From positions 1-38,721 of the forward strand of contig CAJTMH010000010.1 in NCBI GenBank assembly GCA_910577255.1: a DNA stretch of 38,721 nucleotides, read 5' to 3'. This stretch comes from an uncultured Duncaniella sp. Lineage in GTDB: Bacteria > Bacteroidota > Bacteroidia > Bacteroidales > Muribaculaceae. Both the position numbers and the translations under genes were made by a program. This document shows positions 24,324-32,484 of the stretch, in pieces. The notes beneath the pieces were generated by a model. It was not told where the DNA came from, searched no databases, and saw only the letters and a list, made by a program, of their open reading frames with translations. Position 1 is the first letter of the stretch; every line of letters begins with the position of its first letter.

Positions 24324-25220
24324 TTATTTAGATGAGTAGAGGGATTTAGCCAGATTGGCTACATTTTCTACTCCCGGCAGGTCGGGATAGGCAGCAATCA
24401 GAGCCGATGAGAATGAATTGGCATCAAGTGATGAATCACGGAGCTCTTTGACCTTTTTCAGGTATTCAATGAGAAATTTCACATCGTCAACTGTGGCCGG
24501 TGAACCATGGCTTCCTACGAAGAGATTGGCTTCGGTTGCCAAGGCTGCTTCAAGCTCGGCGATTCGGGCGTCGACCCCTTCTGCTGTGTCAGCATACAGT
24601 GTGTTGATATGTGCTTGAGCAGGTGCAAAGTGCATGTATACCACGTCTTTGCCTATAACAATGTCTGCTCCGGGAAAATCGTTGGATGCACCTCTCAGGA
24701 ATGTGAAAGGCACTCCGGCAAGAGTGACTGTCGAACCGAATTTGACCTCTTCAGTTTTGCCGGTTGGGAGCGCTACGATTGCGTCGCCATATTGTTCGGC
24801 AAAATGTGACATCATTCCGCTGTACTGAGGGCCTTTGAATACCTCAGTCATTCCTTCGGGAACAAGGAGAATATTATCTCCGGTGTTGCCAAGATGGAAG
24901 TCCGAGATGCGGTGCGCCACAGGCTTTCCGATTGAAGATAGATATTTGTCAAATGATTCGGCATTTACTTTGAACAATGGTTGTTCCATAGTAACGAGAG
25001 AGTCGATACCCTCCACTATGAAGCTTGCATCGCCCATTTGATCGCCTGACAGATAGATGTGAAGTTTGTACGAGCCAAAATCATGCACGTCAAATTTGCC
25101 GACGAGTGAACAACAATCGGTTGTAGGGGTTGCCAAATCAGCAGAGCAGCAGTTGTCCTGTGCTGAGGCTGTAGAGCAGAAGATGAATGCTCCTACGGTC
25201 ATTAAAGCTAATTTTCTCAT
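24324..25220 (-). CDS. Exported protein with degenerate metallo-beta-lactamase fold
   Basis: A 298-aa protein with a signal peptide (about 1-20, cut after ASA). Downstream are two CC pairs (24-25 and 36-37) in a short linker. The body follows the strand order of metallo-beta-lactamase-fold hydrolases: SFIVEGIDSLVTMEQPLF (66-83), VAHRISDFHLGNTGD (101-115) where HxHxDH is expected, TLAGVPFTFLRGASNDFPGADIVI (166-189), VVYMHF, and LFVGSHGSPATVDD (233-246), where the PGHG motif is usual. Only His109 and His238 of the metal ligands remain, so hydrolase activity is doubtful. It is probably cotranscribed with the ABM-domain gene, which ends 33 bp upstream. Confidence 0.6.
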   Translation of the reverse strand: MRKLALMTVGAFIFCSTASAQDNCCSADLATPTTDCCSLVGKFDVHDFGSYKLHIYLSGDQMGDASFIVEGIDSLVTMEQPLFKVNAESFDKYLSSIGKPVAHRISDFHLGNTGDNILLVPEGMTEVFKGPQYSGMMSHFAEQYGDAIVALPTGKTEEVKFGSTVTLAGVPFTFLRGASNDFPGADIVIGKDVVYMHFAPAQAHINTLYADTAEGVDARIAELEAALATEANLFVGSHGSPATVDDVKFLIEYLKKVKELRDSSLDANSFSSALIAAYPDLPGVENVANLAKSLYSSK

Positions 25221-25253
25221 TTATTTTCCAGTATTTTTAGGGTTGATTAGATG

Positions 25254-25529
25254 TCAGAATTCAAACGATTCGAGTTTCATTTCTGCGAGAGCGTGCATCT
25301 TAGGTGATTCGAGTTTGAATACACTGCTTGCTTTGTGAGCGTCAAGGGCCAATTGGTCGCGCCACGTCTCACATATCATCAGGACATCGATGTTTGTTGC
25401 GCTCTCAAATATATCGTATGCGATGCATCCATCCTGCTTTCTGGATGCTTCTGTCAGCCTTTTTGCAATGGCGAGAAGCTCTCCCTTATGTTGGGGGGTG
25501 ACTCGTATAAAACAGTTTAGTCGTATCAT
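25254..25529 (-). CDS. ABM-domain (antibiotic biosynthesis monooxygenase-like) protein
   Basis: A 91-aa ferredoxin-like-fold protein. The pattern of CFIRVTPQHKGELLAIAKRL, EDGC-like KQDGCIAYDIF, and VLMICETWRDQLALDAHKAS is characteristic of the ABM/YgiN family of small quinone- or heme-related monooxygenases. The usual length is 90-110 aa. The start at 25529 (MIRLNCF) was chosen by family resemblance; eight more codons are open upstream. It is upstream of the degenerate metallo-beta-lactamase-fold gene, in the same orientation. The substrate is unknown. Confidence 0.78.
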   Translation of the reverse strand: MIRLNCFIRVTPQHKGELLAIAKRLTEASRKQDGCIAYDIFESATNIDVLMICETWRDQLALDAHKASSVFKLESPKMHALAEMKLESFEF

Positions 25530-25652
25530 AAAATGTTGGTTGGGTTGTTTCAATCAGATTAGATGAGTTGCTGATTTTGTGGTTGCGTATATAGTTAATA
25601 TCCAGTAATGCTAACTTTTCGACAGTGTAAAATTACATGATGATTTAACGTC

Positions 25653-25724
25653 GTGCAAGAGGTGTGGATTAAGATAGTTACTGACATTGATGTTAGTAAT
25701 GTTGACTGAGTGCAAGTTGTGTGG
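25653..25724. repeat. Near-palindrome flanked by a direct repeat upstream of the ABM gene
   Basis: A 22-bp near-palindrome, TTACTGACAT-TG-ATGTTAGTAA (25678-25699, one mismatch), lies midway between two copies of GTGCAAGNNGTGTGG (25653-25667 and 25710-25724). The symmetric layout resembles an operator region. It lies in the 285-bp gap between the ABM-domain gene and the tRNA terminator, about 125-195 bp before the ABM start. No gene is seen in the gap. Confidence 0.45.
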
Positions 25725-25776
25725 GCTGGAAATATCAACCATTTAGATTGTTTAACATTTATCTGATGTATGCTGC

Positions 25777-25812
25777 AAAAAAAGCTGCAAGTCGATGACT
25801 TACAGCTTTTTA
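25777..25812 (-). terminator. Terminator of the tRNA-Ser gene
   Basis: On the minus strand a 15-bp stem with one wobble (AAAAAGCTG, T, AAGTC and its partner) and a 3-nt loop ends in seven T. It begins 3 nt after the tRNA. Confidence 0.85.
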
Positions 25813-25814
25813 CG

Positions 25815-25901
25815 CGGAAAGACAGGGATTCGAACCCTGGGTTCCCGTAAGGGAACAACGGTTTTCGAGACCGCCCCGATCGACCACTCCGGCATCTTTC
25901 C
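25815..25901 (-). tRNA. tRNA-Ser (anticodon CGA)
   Basis: An 87-nt gene on the minus strand with a 7-bp acceptor stem (GGAAAGA with TCTTTCC) and discriminator G. The anticodon loop CTCGAAA has CGA at 25865-25867. There is a long class II variable arm (TTCCC TTAC GGGAA) and a T arm CAGGG-TTCGAAT-CCCTG. CCA is not encoded. It reads the serine codon UCG. A TACCTTTG promoter box lies 42 bp upstream, at 25943-25950. Confidence 0.95.
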
Positions 25902-25942
25902 TTTAAAATAACAGTCAGGATAATGGTGTCCTGTTTGCGCCA

Positions 25943-25950
25943 CAAAGGTA
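25943..25950 (-). promoter_or_regulatory. -7 box of the tRNA-Ser gene
   Basis: TACCTTTG on the minus strand matches TAnnTTTG exactly, placing the transcript start near 25936, about 35 nt before the tRNA. A -33 TTTG is not evident. Confidence 0.55.
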
Positions 25951-26029
25951 GAAATTTTTTTTCATTCATGGCGCGATTTTTTATAATTTTTTTTACCTGA
26001 TGGATAACCGATGGATGAGAATTTCTGTG

Positions 26030-26037
26030 TATCTTTG
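26030..26037 (+). promoter_or_regulatory. -7 box immediately before the RNase Z start codon
   Basis: TATCTTTG matches TAnnTTTG and ends only 7 nt before the ATG at 26045, so the transcript would begin at or just before the start codon. A -33 TTTG is not evident. Confidence 0.5.
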
Positions 26038-26044
26038 TCAGGTT

Positions 26045-26962
26045 ATGGCAAAATTTCAAGTCTCTATATTAGGATGTGGTTCCGCTACCCCTACCGCCCG
26101 GCATCAGCCATCGTGCCAGGTGGTGGATTTCCGTGACAAGTTGTTTATGGTGGACTGTGGGGAAGGTGCCCAACTGCAATTCAGACGTCTGGGATTGAAG
26201 TTCTCGCGCCTTAATCATATTTTCATTTCACATCTCCACGGTGATCATTTGTTCGGGTTGCCCGGTCTGTTGTCCACCATGGCCCTCCATGAGGTGAGCG
26301 GGTCAGTAACAATCCATGTGTTCCGTGATGGTGCCCGACTGCTTAAAGAGTGGATGGATTATTTTAACCGGAATTCACCCTTTGAAATTATCTATGATGT
26401 GATAGAGGAGGGTGAACGCCGGATTGTTTATGAGGATTCGGGTCTGACAGTAGAGACATTCCCTCTCTATCACCGTACACCTTGTACCGGGTATATCTTC
26501 AGAGAAAAACCAAAGTTGAGGCATCTGAAGGGTGATATGATCAAGTTTTACTCAGTGCCTGTGGCGCAGCTTCAGGCTATCAAGGAGGGGGCTGACTTTG
26601 TTACTTCTGACGGCAGAGTGGTCCCGAATGCCCATCTGACAAGTCCGGCTGACCCATCGGTGAGCTATGCCTATTGCAGTGACACACTGTTTGACAAGCG
26701 TGTCGCGGAGGCTGTCCATGGGGTCGATACTATTTATCACGAAGCGACCTATGATGATTCGCTTGCCGACAAGGCTCGGGAGCGAGGGCATTCAACATCA
26801 CGCCAGGCGGCGCAGATTGCCGAAATGGCCGGAGCGAAGAGGCTTATCATAGGCCATTTTTCCAAGCGATATAACAGCGAGGAGATTCTTCTGGAACAAG
26901 CCAAGGAGGTGTTCCCGGAGGTGATACTTGCTAATGAGGGGCTGCGTGTGGACTTGATATGA
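26045..26962 (+). CDS. rnz: Ribonuclease Z
   Basis: A 305-aa metallo-beta-lactamase-fold endonuclease that trims the 3' end of tRNA precursors. It matters here because the neighbouring tRNA-Ser lacks an encoded CCA. Motifs: ILGCGSATPT (8-17), DCGEGAQ (37-43), the zinc-binding SHLHGDH (62-68), the flexible-arm region (HRTPCTGYIFREKP), SYAYCSDT, YHEATYDDS and GHFSKRY. All metal ligands are present. The start at MAKFQ (26045) matches the family start; the 15 codons upstream would lie in the promoter. Confidence 0.95.
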   Translation: MAKFQVSILGCGSATPTARHQPSCQVVDFRDKLFMVDCGEGAQLQFRRLGLKFSRLNHIFISHLHGDHLFGLPGLLSTMALHEVSGSVTIHVFRDGARLLKEWMDYFNRNSPFEIIYDVIEEGERRIVYEDSGLTVETFPLYHRTPCTGYIFREKPKLRHLKGDMIKFYSVPVAQLQAIKEGADFVTSDGRVVPNAHLTSPADPSVSYAYCSDTLFDKRVAEAVHGVDTIYHEATYDDSLADKARERGHSTSRQAAQIAEMAGAKRLIIGHFSKRYNSEEILLEQAKEVFPEVILANEGLRVDLI

Positions 26963-27146
26963 TGCATCTTCTGAAGAATGATATGACCGCCCATATTACT
27001 TAAATAATGTGAAAAATTCGTTGACGCATGTAACTTTTTCATGTTTTGCGCGTCATATAAGTGTATTCACTTCATGCAGAATACATAAATACGAATTAAT
27101 TAAAGAGCTTCCAAACGGAATCGTGTATAAAAGGACGATAACGAAA

Positions 27147-27195
27147 CAAGAAAGAGGACATGTCGAGATGACAAGGTCCTCTTTCTTGTTTATAT
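27147..27195. terminator. Hairpin between convergent rnz and response-regulator genes
   Basis: A 13-bp perfect stem (27147-27159 with 27176-27188) and 16-nt loop followed by TTTAT, in the 252-bp gap after rnz. The stem's A-rich left arm gives a T-rich end on the minus strand too, so it may work both ways. The rest of the gap holds no convincing gene. Confidence 0.6.
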
Positions 27196-27214
27196 GTGGC
27201 TATGTTCAACCGGT

Positions 27215-27964
27215 TTAGTCTGTCACATCCTCGGTTTTGGATGAGAGGGTGCGTTGAGCAATGAAGTCGGAGAAGGCTTGTTTGTAACTTTCAGATATGG
27301 GTATATGCGTTTTGCCAAATACAATCCGGTTACGCTCGATGACCTTGATTTTTGAGATATTTACTATGAATGACCTGTGGACACGCATAAACTTATGTGG
27401 AGGAAGTGTCTTCTCAAGAGTCTTCATGCTGATGAGCGTCATGATTGATTTTTCAGCTCCCTCGGTGTAGATTTTCACATAGTCCTTCAGTCCTTCGATA
27501 TAAAGGATGTCGTTGACATGAATCTGTATGAGCTTATATTCGCTCTTCACTATTATGGTTTCCGAGGCTGCTCCCTGCTGGAATGACGGTTGGGCCTGGA
27601 CTTGCATATTGGCCCATTGCAGAGCACGATTGGCAGCGTTGAGGAATTCCTCATAGCTGATTGGTTTCAACAGATAGTCGAGCGCGTTGACCTTGAATCC
27701 GTCGATGGCATAGTTCGGATAAGCTGTAGTGAAGATTATGCGTGTGGATTTGGGTATTATCTTGGCGAATTCAATGCCGTTGAGCTGTGGCATCTGGATG
27801 TCAAGAAATACGATGTCGACTTTGCCCTCAAGGAGTGTGGATATGGCTTCCTTCGGTGAGGAAAATTCTCCAACCAGTTCCATGAAGGGGGTCTTTGTTA
27901 TGTAAGAGGCAATTAGGCCCGAGGCAAGGGGTTCGTCGTCAATGACGCAGCAACGTAATGTCAT
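27215..27964 (-). CDS. LytTR-family response regulator
   Basis: A 249-aa two-component regulator. The receiver domain (1-120) has the acidic pocket VIDDEP (7-12), the phosphorylatable Asp55 in VFLDIQMP, and the LLKP lysine region. A linker of about 25 residues leads to a LytTR DNA-binding domain (about 140-240) with KLIQIHVNDILYIEGLKDYVKIY and the HRSFIVNISKI motif. It acts as a transcription regulator in the cytosol. Its start overlaps the end of the kinase gene by 4 bp, so the two are coupled. Confidence 0.93.
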   Translation of the reverse strand: MTLRCCVIDDEPLASGLIASYITKTPFMELVGEFSSPKEAISTLLEGKVDIVFLDIQMPQLNGIEFAKIIPKSTRIIFTTAYPNYAIDGFKVNALDYLLKPISYEEFLNAANRALQWANMQVQAQPSFQQGAASETIIVKSEYKLIQIHVNDILYIEGLKDYVKIYTEGAEKSIMTLISMKTLEKTLPPHKFMRVHRSFIVNISKIKVIERNRIVFGKTHIPISESYKQAFSDFIAQRTLSSKTEDVTD

Positions 27965-29085
27965 GAGTTATATGGATTAAATGGTATGGATAGCGGTTGG
28001 TTGTCTAATTGTATGGTGAGGTCCACTATATAGCGTTCAGGAGTGACTTTTACGGAGAGAGTGGCATTGTCGCCGTAGAGGAGTGCGAGGCGGCGTTGGA
28101 GGTTTTGCATGCCGATTCCGCCAGCCGGATTCTGTGTCCCGGTTGAGACCGGGATTTCCTCGGTGGCAATACCGTTGGATGTGTGGCATGTTATAATGCC
28201 GTCCTTGGCGGTTATGGATATATCTATAGGGAAGCATGGCATTGGGTGAACACCATGCTTGAACACATTTTCAATTATGGTGATGAATAGAAGGGGGGCG
28301 ATGGTTAAGTCCTTACAGTTGCCGGCATCGAGATTGACGTTGAGAGGGAATGCCGGGTTGAGGCGTAGACGCATCAGCTTGATGTAATTGTCAATGAAGT
28401 CAATTTCCTGTTCAACTGTCACTGTGGCCGGACTGTCATACAGGACAAATCGCAGAAGCCGGCTGAGTTCATGGATGGCTCCTTGGGCTTTCTCCGGAGA
28501 GATAGCTATGAGGGCGTATATGCTGTTGAGTGTGTTGAAGAGGAAGTGGGGGTTTAATTGGCTCTTAAGATTTTTCAGTTCCTCTTCACGTTGGGCACTT
28601 ACAAGATCTTTCTGCTGCTGGGCAAGATGCATCCATTTGTCGCTTAAACGCAATGCCACGGCCAGTCCGATGGTGAGCACTATCATTACGATTTCGCGCG
28701 AGACGAAGGTGGCCCATCGGGCTATATGTCGGAGTTCGGATGAGTGGGCCGGGTCAACATGGTGCTTACGGATCATCGGCGGTTTTGAATCGCAGAACCG
28801 CCATATTAAGTAAAGAAGAACGAGGGCTCCTAAAATAGTAAGGAGATTATAGCCGCAAAAGCGCCAGATGGTTTTTGTCTTTCCGAATGACCGGTCGACT
28901 ATGAGGTAGTAGTTCAGATAAAATACGATGATATACACTACGGCTTTGGCATACATCCCCATGTGGAATTGACGCGTAGGAAATGAAAGGCTCATCAGTA
29001 CTTCAGGCAACACGAAGAGGATGGTGATACACAGAAGATGTGTGAAAAATTTAGTGAGGCGTTGTCGGGTGTCGATATCACGCAT
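27961..29085 (-). CDS. LytS/YehU-type sensor histidine kinase
   Basis: A 374-aa membrane histidine kinase (His_kinase family PF06580). Four hydrophobic segments lie at about 13-33, 45-63, 80-97 and 127-146. Then a coiled region (WMHLAQQQKDLVSAQREEELKNLKSQ) leads to the phospho-acceptor His180 in LNPHFLFNTLN. The ATPase part has ITIIENVFKHGV (N box) and GGIGMQNLQRRL (G box). It is the partner of the LytTR regulator downstream. The signal is unknown; family members sense membrane or cell-wall state or nutrients. Confidence 0.92.
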   Translation of the reverse strand: MRDIDTRQRLTKFFTHLLCITILFVLPEVLMSLSFPTRQFHMGMYAKAVVYIIVFYLNYYLIVDRSFGKTKTIWRFCGYNLLTILGALVLLYLIWRFCDSKPPMIRKHHVDPAHSSELRHIARWATFVSREIVMIVLTIGLAVALRLSDKWMHLAQQQKDLVSAQREEELKNLKSQLNPHFLFNTLNSIYALIAISPEKAQGAIHELSRLLRFVLYDSPATVTVEQEIDFIDNYIKLMRLRLNPAFPLNVNLDAGNCKDLTIAPLLFITIIENVFKHGVHPMPCFPIDISITAKDGIITCHTSNGIATEEIPVSTGTQNPAGGIGMQNLQRRLALLYGDNATLSVKVTPERYIVDLTIQLDNQPLSIPFNPYNS

Positions 29086-29140
29086 GATTGATTGGTCTTT
29101 AGTCGGTGTGGCAACACTTGTGTTGATGAGTGTTGATATG

Positions 29141-29172
29141 CAAAGATATAGTATTTTCTGATTGAATGCAAG
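29141..29172 (-). promoter_or_regulatory. Promoter of the two-component operon
   Basis: TATCTTTG on the minus strand (29141-29148) matches TAnnTTTG, with TTG at 29169-29171, 20 nt upstream. The start codon follows 56 bp downstream. Confidence 0.6.
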
Positions 29173-29262
29173 AGGGTTAGATGGTTATTATGGTTTTACC
29201 GACTAAGACTTCCTCCGATAAATATTTGTTAATGGTTTAAATGGCGGAGTGTATAGAAAGTA

Positions 29263-29296
29263 TTAACGGCTGCCGGAAAAGTCCGGCAGCCGTTAA
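29263..29296 (-). terminator. Terminator-like hairpin after tsf
   Basis: A 15-bp perfect stem (29263-29277 with 29282-29296) and AAAG-complement tetraloop, 40 bp past the tsf stop. The downstream T run is weak (TACTTTCTATAC), so it is a strong hairpin but an imperfect intrinsic terminator. Confidence 0.65.
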
Positions 29297-29335
29297 GGTT
29301 GCTATTGCGATGTTATGACTCTCGCTTTTGGAGGA

Positions 29336-30328
29336 TTAGTCCTGGTTGAGGTTTACACGTTTGAAGTTAACCACAACGAGGCCTTCCTGTGCTTTGGCAA
29401 GGTACTGACCGATTGTGAGGGTAGCATCCTTGACAAATTCCTGTTCCATAAGGCAAGATTCCTTATAGAATTTGTTGAGACGACCGTTGGCGATGTTCTG
29501 GATCATAGCCTCGGGGAGGTTGGCTGCCTTAGCTTCAGCGGTTTCTTTGATGATTACGCGAGCCTTGTCAGCATCTTCCTGAGTGAGCCATCCCTTGGCC
29601 ATGTTGCTCTCGATGTGAGCTTCAGAGTCAACGTGGGTGGGGTTGATGCCGGCTTTCTTAAGAGCTGCTTCAACGGCTTTTTTAACCTGCTCTTCCTTGG
29701 TCTTCTCGACTGCCACCTTGATTTCAGTGTCAACGGTTTCCTGAGGAACACTTGCACGGTCAACAGCAACAGGGTTCATTGATGCAATCTGCATAGCCAC
29801 GTCGCGGCCTACCTGATAGTCAACACCTTCGAGGTTGAAACCGGCGATGGTAGAGAGCTTGTTGCCAAGGTGGTTATAAGAAGTTGTAGAAGGAGCTTCA
29901 AGGCATTCGTAAGCACCGATTTCCATCTTTTCGCCAGTCTTACCGATTTCTTCAACGATAAGGGCTTCGATTGTACGGCCTTCGATTTCGATAGCCTTGA
30001 GTTCGTCTACAGTCTTAACGCGGTTAGCGACAGCTGCGTCAAGGATCTGCTGGGTGAGAGCAACGAAACCAGCGTTTTTGGCAACGAAGTCAGTTTCGCA
30101 ATTGAGGGCAACGATGGCGGCAAAGTTGCCTTCGTTCTTAGCGAGAACACAACCTTCGGCTGCTTCGCGGTCTTCACGCTTTGCAGCTACTGCCTGACCC
30201 TTTTTGCGGAGGATCTCAACAGCTGCTTCAATGTCGCCGTTAGTTTCAGCGAGTGCTTTTTTGCAGTCCATCAAACCAGCGCTTGTCAAGTGGCGCAGTT
30301 TGGTGATTTCTGCCATAGTAACTGCCAT
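29336..30328 (-). CDS. tsf: Translation elongation factor Ts
   Basis: A 330-aa guanine nucleotide exchange factor for EF-Tu. The N-terminal UBA-like domain has EITKLRHLTSAGLMDCKKAL (7-26), then ILRKKGQAVAAKREDREAAEG, and the EF-Tu contact motif CETDFVAKN. The middle carries an expanded core with ASMNPVAVDR. The start MAVTMAEI is usual in Bacteroidales. It is the last gene of the rplM-rpsI-rpsB-tsf operon, 40 bp after rpsB. Confidence 0.96.
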   Translation of the reverse strand: MAVTMAEITKLRHLTSAGLMDCKKALAETNGDIEAAVEILRKKGQAVAAKREDREAAEGCVLAKNEGNFAAIVALNCETDFVAKNAGFVALTQQILDAAVANRVKTVDELKAIEIEGRTIEALIVEEIGKTGEKMEIGAYECLEAPSTTSYNHLGNKLSTIAGFNLEGVDYQVGRDVAMQIASMNPVAVDRASVPQETVDTEIKVAVEKTKEEQVKKAVEAALKKAGINPTHVDSEAHIESNMAKGWLTQEDADKARVIIKETAEAKAANLPEAMIQNIANGRLNKFYKESCLMEQEFVKDATLTIGQYLAKAQEGLVVVNFKRVNLNQD

Positions 30329-30368
30329 AGTAGTATGTAGTTTTGGTAGTTTTTAAATGTTATGGGAT

Positions 30369-31187
30369 TTATTCAGCTGCGGGAGCTTCAGCAACTTCAG
30401 CAGCGGGAGTCTCGGCGTCTTTGCGGCTTACGCGACGACGTTCGCGACGAGGAGCTGCTTCAGTGTTTTCAGCAGAAGCCTTTTCGTCAGCTTTCTCTAC
30501 CTTGCGTTCTTCGAGACCTTCGTTGATAGAGTCGCAAACTGTGCTGAGGATGATGTCGATTGACTTTGAAGCATCATCGTTAGCGGGGATTACGAAATCT
30601 ACGTTTGAGGGATCTGAGTTGGTGTCAACGATAGCGAATACAGGGATGCCGAGGCGGTTTGCTTCAGCAACAGCGATGTGTTCCTTGCAAACGTCTACCA
30701 CGAAGAGGGCAGAAGGAAGACGGTTGAGGTCAGCGATGGAACCGAGGTTCTTTTCAAGCTTGGCACGCTGACGAGTAATCTGGAGTTTTTCGCGCTTTGA
30801 GAGGTTGTCAAAAGTGCCGTCCTTGGTCATCTTGTCGATTGAAGCCATCTTCTTCACAGCCTTGCGGATGGTGGGGAAGTTGGTGAGCATGCCGCCGGGC
30901 CAACGTTCGATAACATAGGGCATGTTAACGCTCTGAGCCTTGTTGGCGAGGATTTCCTTAGCCTGCTTCTTGGTAGCTACGAAAAGAATCTTCTTGCCGC
31001 CCTTGGCGATGTTGCGGAGGGCTGCAGCAGCTTCTTCAAGCTTGGCCTGGGTCTTATAGAGGTCAATGATGTGGATACCGTTACGCTCCATGAAGATGTA
31101 AGGAGCCATGGCAGGATTCCATTTTCTTTTCATGTGGCCAAAATGGCAACCTGCTTCGAGGAGTTGGTCAAAATTGGGAGTTGACAT
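30369..31187 (-). CDS. rpsB: 30S ribosomal protein S2
   Basis: A 272-aa ribosomal protein. Family motifs: LLEAGCHFGHMKRKWNPAMAPYIF (10-33), LFVATKKQAKEI, RWPGGMLTNFPTIRKAV, LPSALFVVDVCKEHIAVAEANRLGIPVFAIVDTNSDP and VDFVIPANDDA. The last 45 residues form an extension rich in Ala, Glu and Arg (about 228-272), beyond the conserved S2 core, as seen in many Bacteroidetes S2 proteins. It is cotranscribed with tsf downstream. Confidence 0.97.
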   Translation of the reverse strand: MSTPNFDQLLEAGCHFGHMKRKWNPAMAPYIFMERNGIHIIDLYKTQAKLEEAAAALRNIAKGGKKILFVATKKQAKEILANKAQSVNMPYVIERWPGGMLTNFPTIRKAVKKMASIDKMTKDGTFDNLSKREKLQITRQRAKLEKNLGSIADLNRLPSALFVVDVCKEHIAVAEANRLGIPVFAIVDTNSDPSNVDFVIPANDDASKSIDIILSTVCDSINEGLEERKVEKADEKASAENTEAAPRRERRRVSRKDAETPAAEVAEAPAAE

Positions 31188-31298
31188 TTGTTGTGAATGT
31201 TGTTGTTTACGTTCTTTGAAATTTTACAACCATAGAGTAGGGAACGTGTCCATCTCAATGGTTTAGATACTAAACACTTAAGGAGAGAGAGGATGATA

Positions 31299-31685
31299 TT
31301 AACGCTTAGAGAACTGGAAGCGTTTGCGAGCCTTGGGTCGACCGGGCTTCTTACGTTCAACGACGCGCGGGTCGCGGGTCATGAAGCCTTCGGCGCGGAG
31401 GGCTGACTTGTCCTCGGGGTTAATCTTGACAAGTGCGCGGGCGATAGCGAGGCGAAGAGCTTCGGCCTGACCTTTGTAACCGCCACCGTTGAGGTTAACG
31501 TTGATGTCAAACTTCTCAGCTGAGTCAAGAGTCAAAAGGGGCTGTTTAACGATGTACTGAAGGATGGAAGAGGGGAAATATACCTCGATGGGGCGTTTGT
31601 TGATGGTGATTTGCCCGTTACCTTCTTTAACGATCACGCGAGCCACAGCGGCTTTACGGCGACCTACTGCATTAACTGATTCCAT
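31299..31685 (-). CDS. rpsI: 30S ribosomal protein S9
   Basis: A 128-aa protein with the typical start VNAVGRRKAAVARVIVKEG, the central VNLNGGGYKGQAEALRLAIARALV and the C-terminal PGRPKARKRFQFSKR tail whose basic end reaches the P-site tRNA in ribosomes. It follows rplM by 7 bp. The 111 bp from here to rpsB hold no gene. Confidence 0.97.
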   Translation of the reverse strand: MESVNAVGRRKAAVARVIVKEGNGQITINKRPIEVYFPSSILQYIVKQPLLTLDSAEKFDINVNLNGGGYKGQAEALRLAIARALVKINPEDKSALRAEGFMTRDPRVVERKKPGRPKARKRFQFSKR

Positions 31686-31692
31686 TCTTCAA

Positions 31693-32172
31693 TTATTTAA
31701 TTTTGTTAATATCGATAACTACAGGGTTCTGTGCTTCGTGGGGATGGTTGGGTCCGTTGTAGACGTGCATATTCTCGATGATGCGACGGCCGAGACGGTT
31801 TTTGGGGAGCATGCCTTTCACCACTTTGGTGAAGAGGGGATGATAGCCAGGCTTGATGTGCTTGTTGAGCGACTTCTTCATCATGATCTCAGGAGTGGCA
31901 ACACGCTGTCCGCCGGGATAGCCGGTGTATGACAGATATTCGCGGTCAGTCCACTTTTTGCCAGTGAGACGAACTTTGTCGGCATTGATTACAATCACGT
32001 TGTCGCCACATTCTACATTGGGTGAGTAGCTGGGCTTGTTCTTACCACGAAGAATCAAAGCGATCTTTGCGCAGAGGCGACCGAGCACTTGGTCGGTAGC
32101 ATCGATAACGACCCAATTGTGTTCAACACTTTCTGCGTTGGGAGTAAGGGTCTTATAACTTAATGTATCCAC
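31693..32172 (-). CDS. rplM: 50S ribosomal protein L13
   Basis: A 159-aa protein with the L13 motifs WVVIDATDQVLGRLCAKIA (20-38), GDNVIVINADKVRLTGKKW, YPGGQR and the GMLPKNRLGRRIIENMHVY block. It is the first gene of the ribosomal operon, with a perfect promoter and a 100-nt leader upstream. Confidence 0.97.
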   Translation of the reverse strand: MDTLSYKTLTPNAESVEHNWVVIDATDQVLGRLCAKIALILRGKNKPSYSPNVECGDNVIVINADKVRLTGKKWTDREYLSYTGYPGGQRVATPEIMMKKSLNKHIKPGYHPLFTKVVKGMLPKNRLGRRIIENMHVYNGPNHPHEAQNPVVIDINKIK

Positions 32173-32276
32173 GTTAAATGTTTAATTAATAGATAGTTAC
32201 TGTTTGACTGCATCGCGACATAGCTCGGCCAAAAGCATTTGCCTGAGGCGGTCGGTTTATTAATTGGACATAATCG
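32173..32276 (-). promoter_or_regulatory. 5' leader of the ribosomal operon
   Basis: About 100 nt lie between the predicted transcript start and the rplM start. A stem of CTC(A)GGC with GCCGAG, with a bulged A and a loop of 11-12 nt, can form in the middle. Autoregulatory leaders are known before rplM in Firmicutes; whether this one binds L13 is inference. Confidence 0.35.
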
Positions 32277-32281
32277 GACTG

Positions 32282-32312
32282 CAAAGGTAGTGATTTATTG
32301 CTAATTAACAAA
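32282..32312 (-). promoter_or_regulatory. Promoter of the rplM operon
   Basis: On the minus strand TTTG (32309-32312), a 19-nt spacer and TACCTTTG (32282-32289) match the Bacteroidetes housekeeping consensus exactly. The start codon is about 110 nt downstream. Confidence 0.88.
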
Positions 32313-32484
32313 GTGGTATTATGATTTTTTAACAAATATATCTAATCTCTTCATGGGCTTATGATTTGTGCATTTTGGGAGTTGGCGGATGACGATTCGT
32401 CGGTTTTTCGGGCCGGTTTGCATTGAATTTGCTTATGGGGTGGGTTGCCGGAAGGCAGGAGTGCGAAATAGTGGGCTCTGACCG

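Noticed and set aside
27009..27218. 69-codon frame after rnz
   Set aside because: It needs a GTG start, runs through the terminator hairpin and shows no recognisable pattern.
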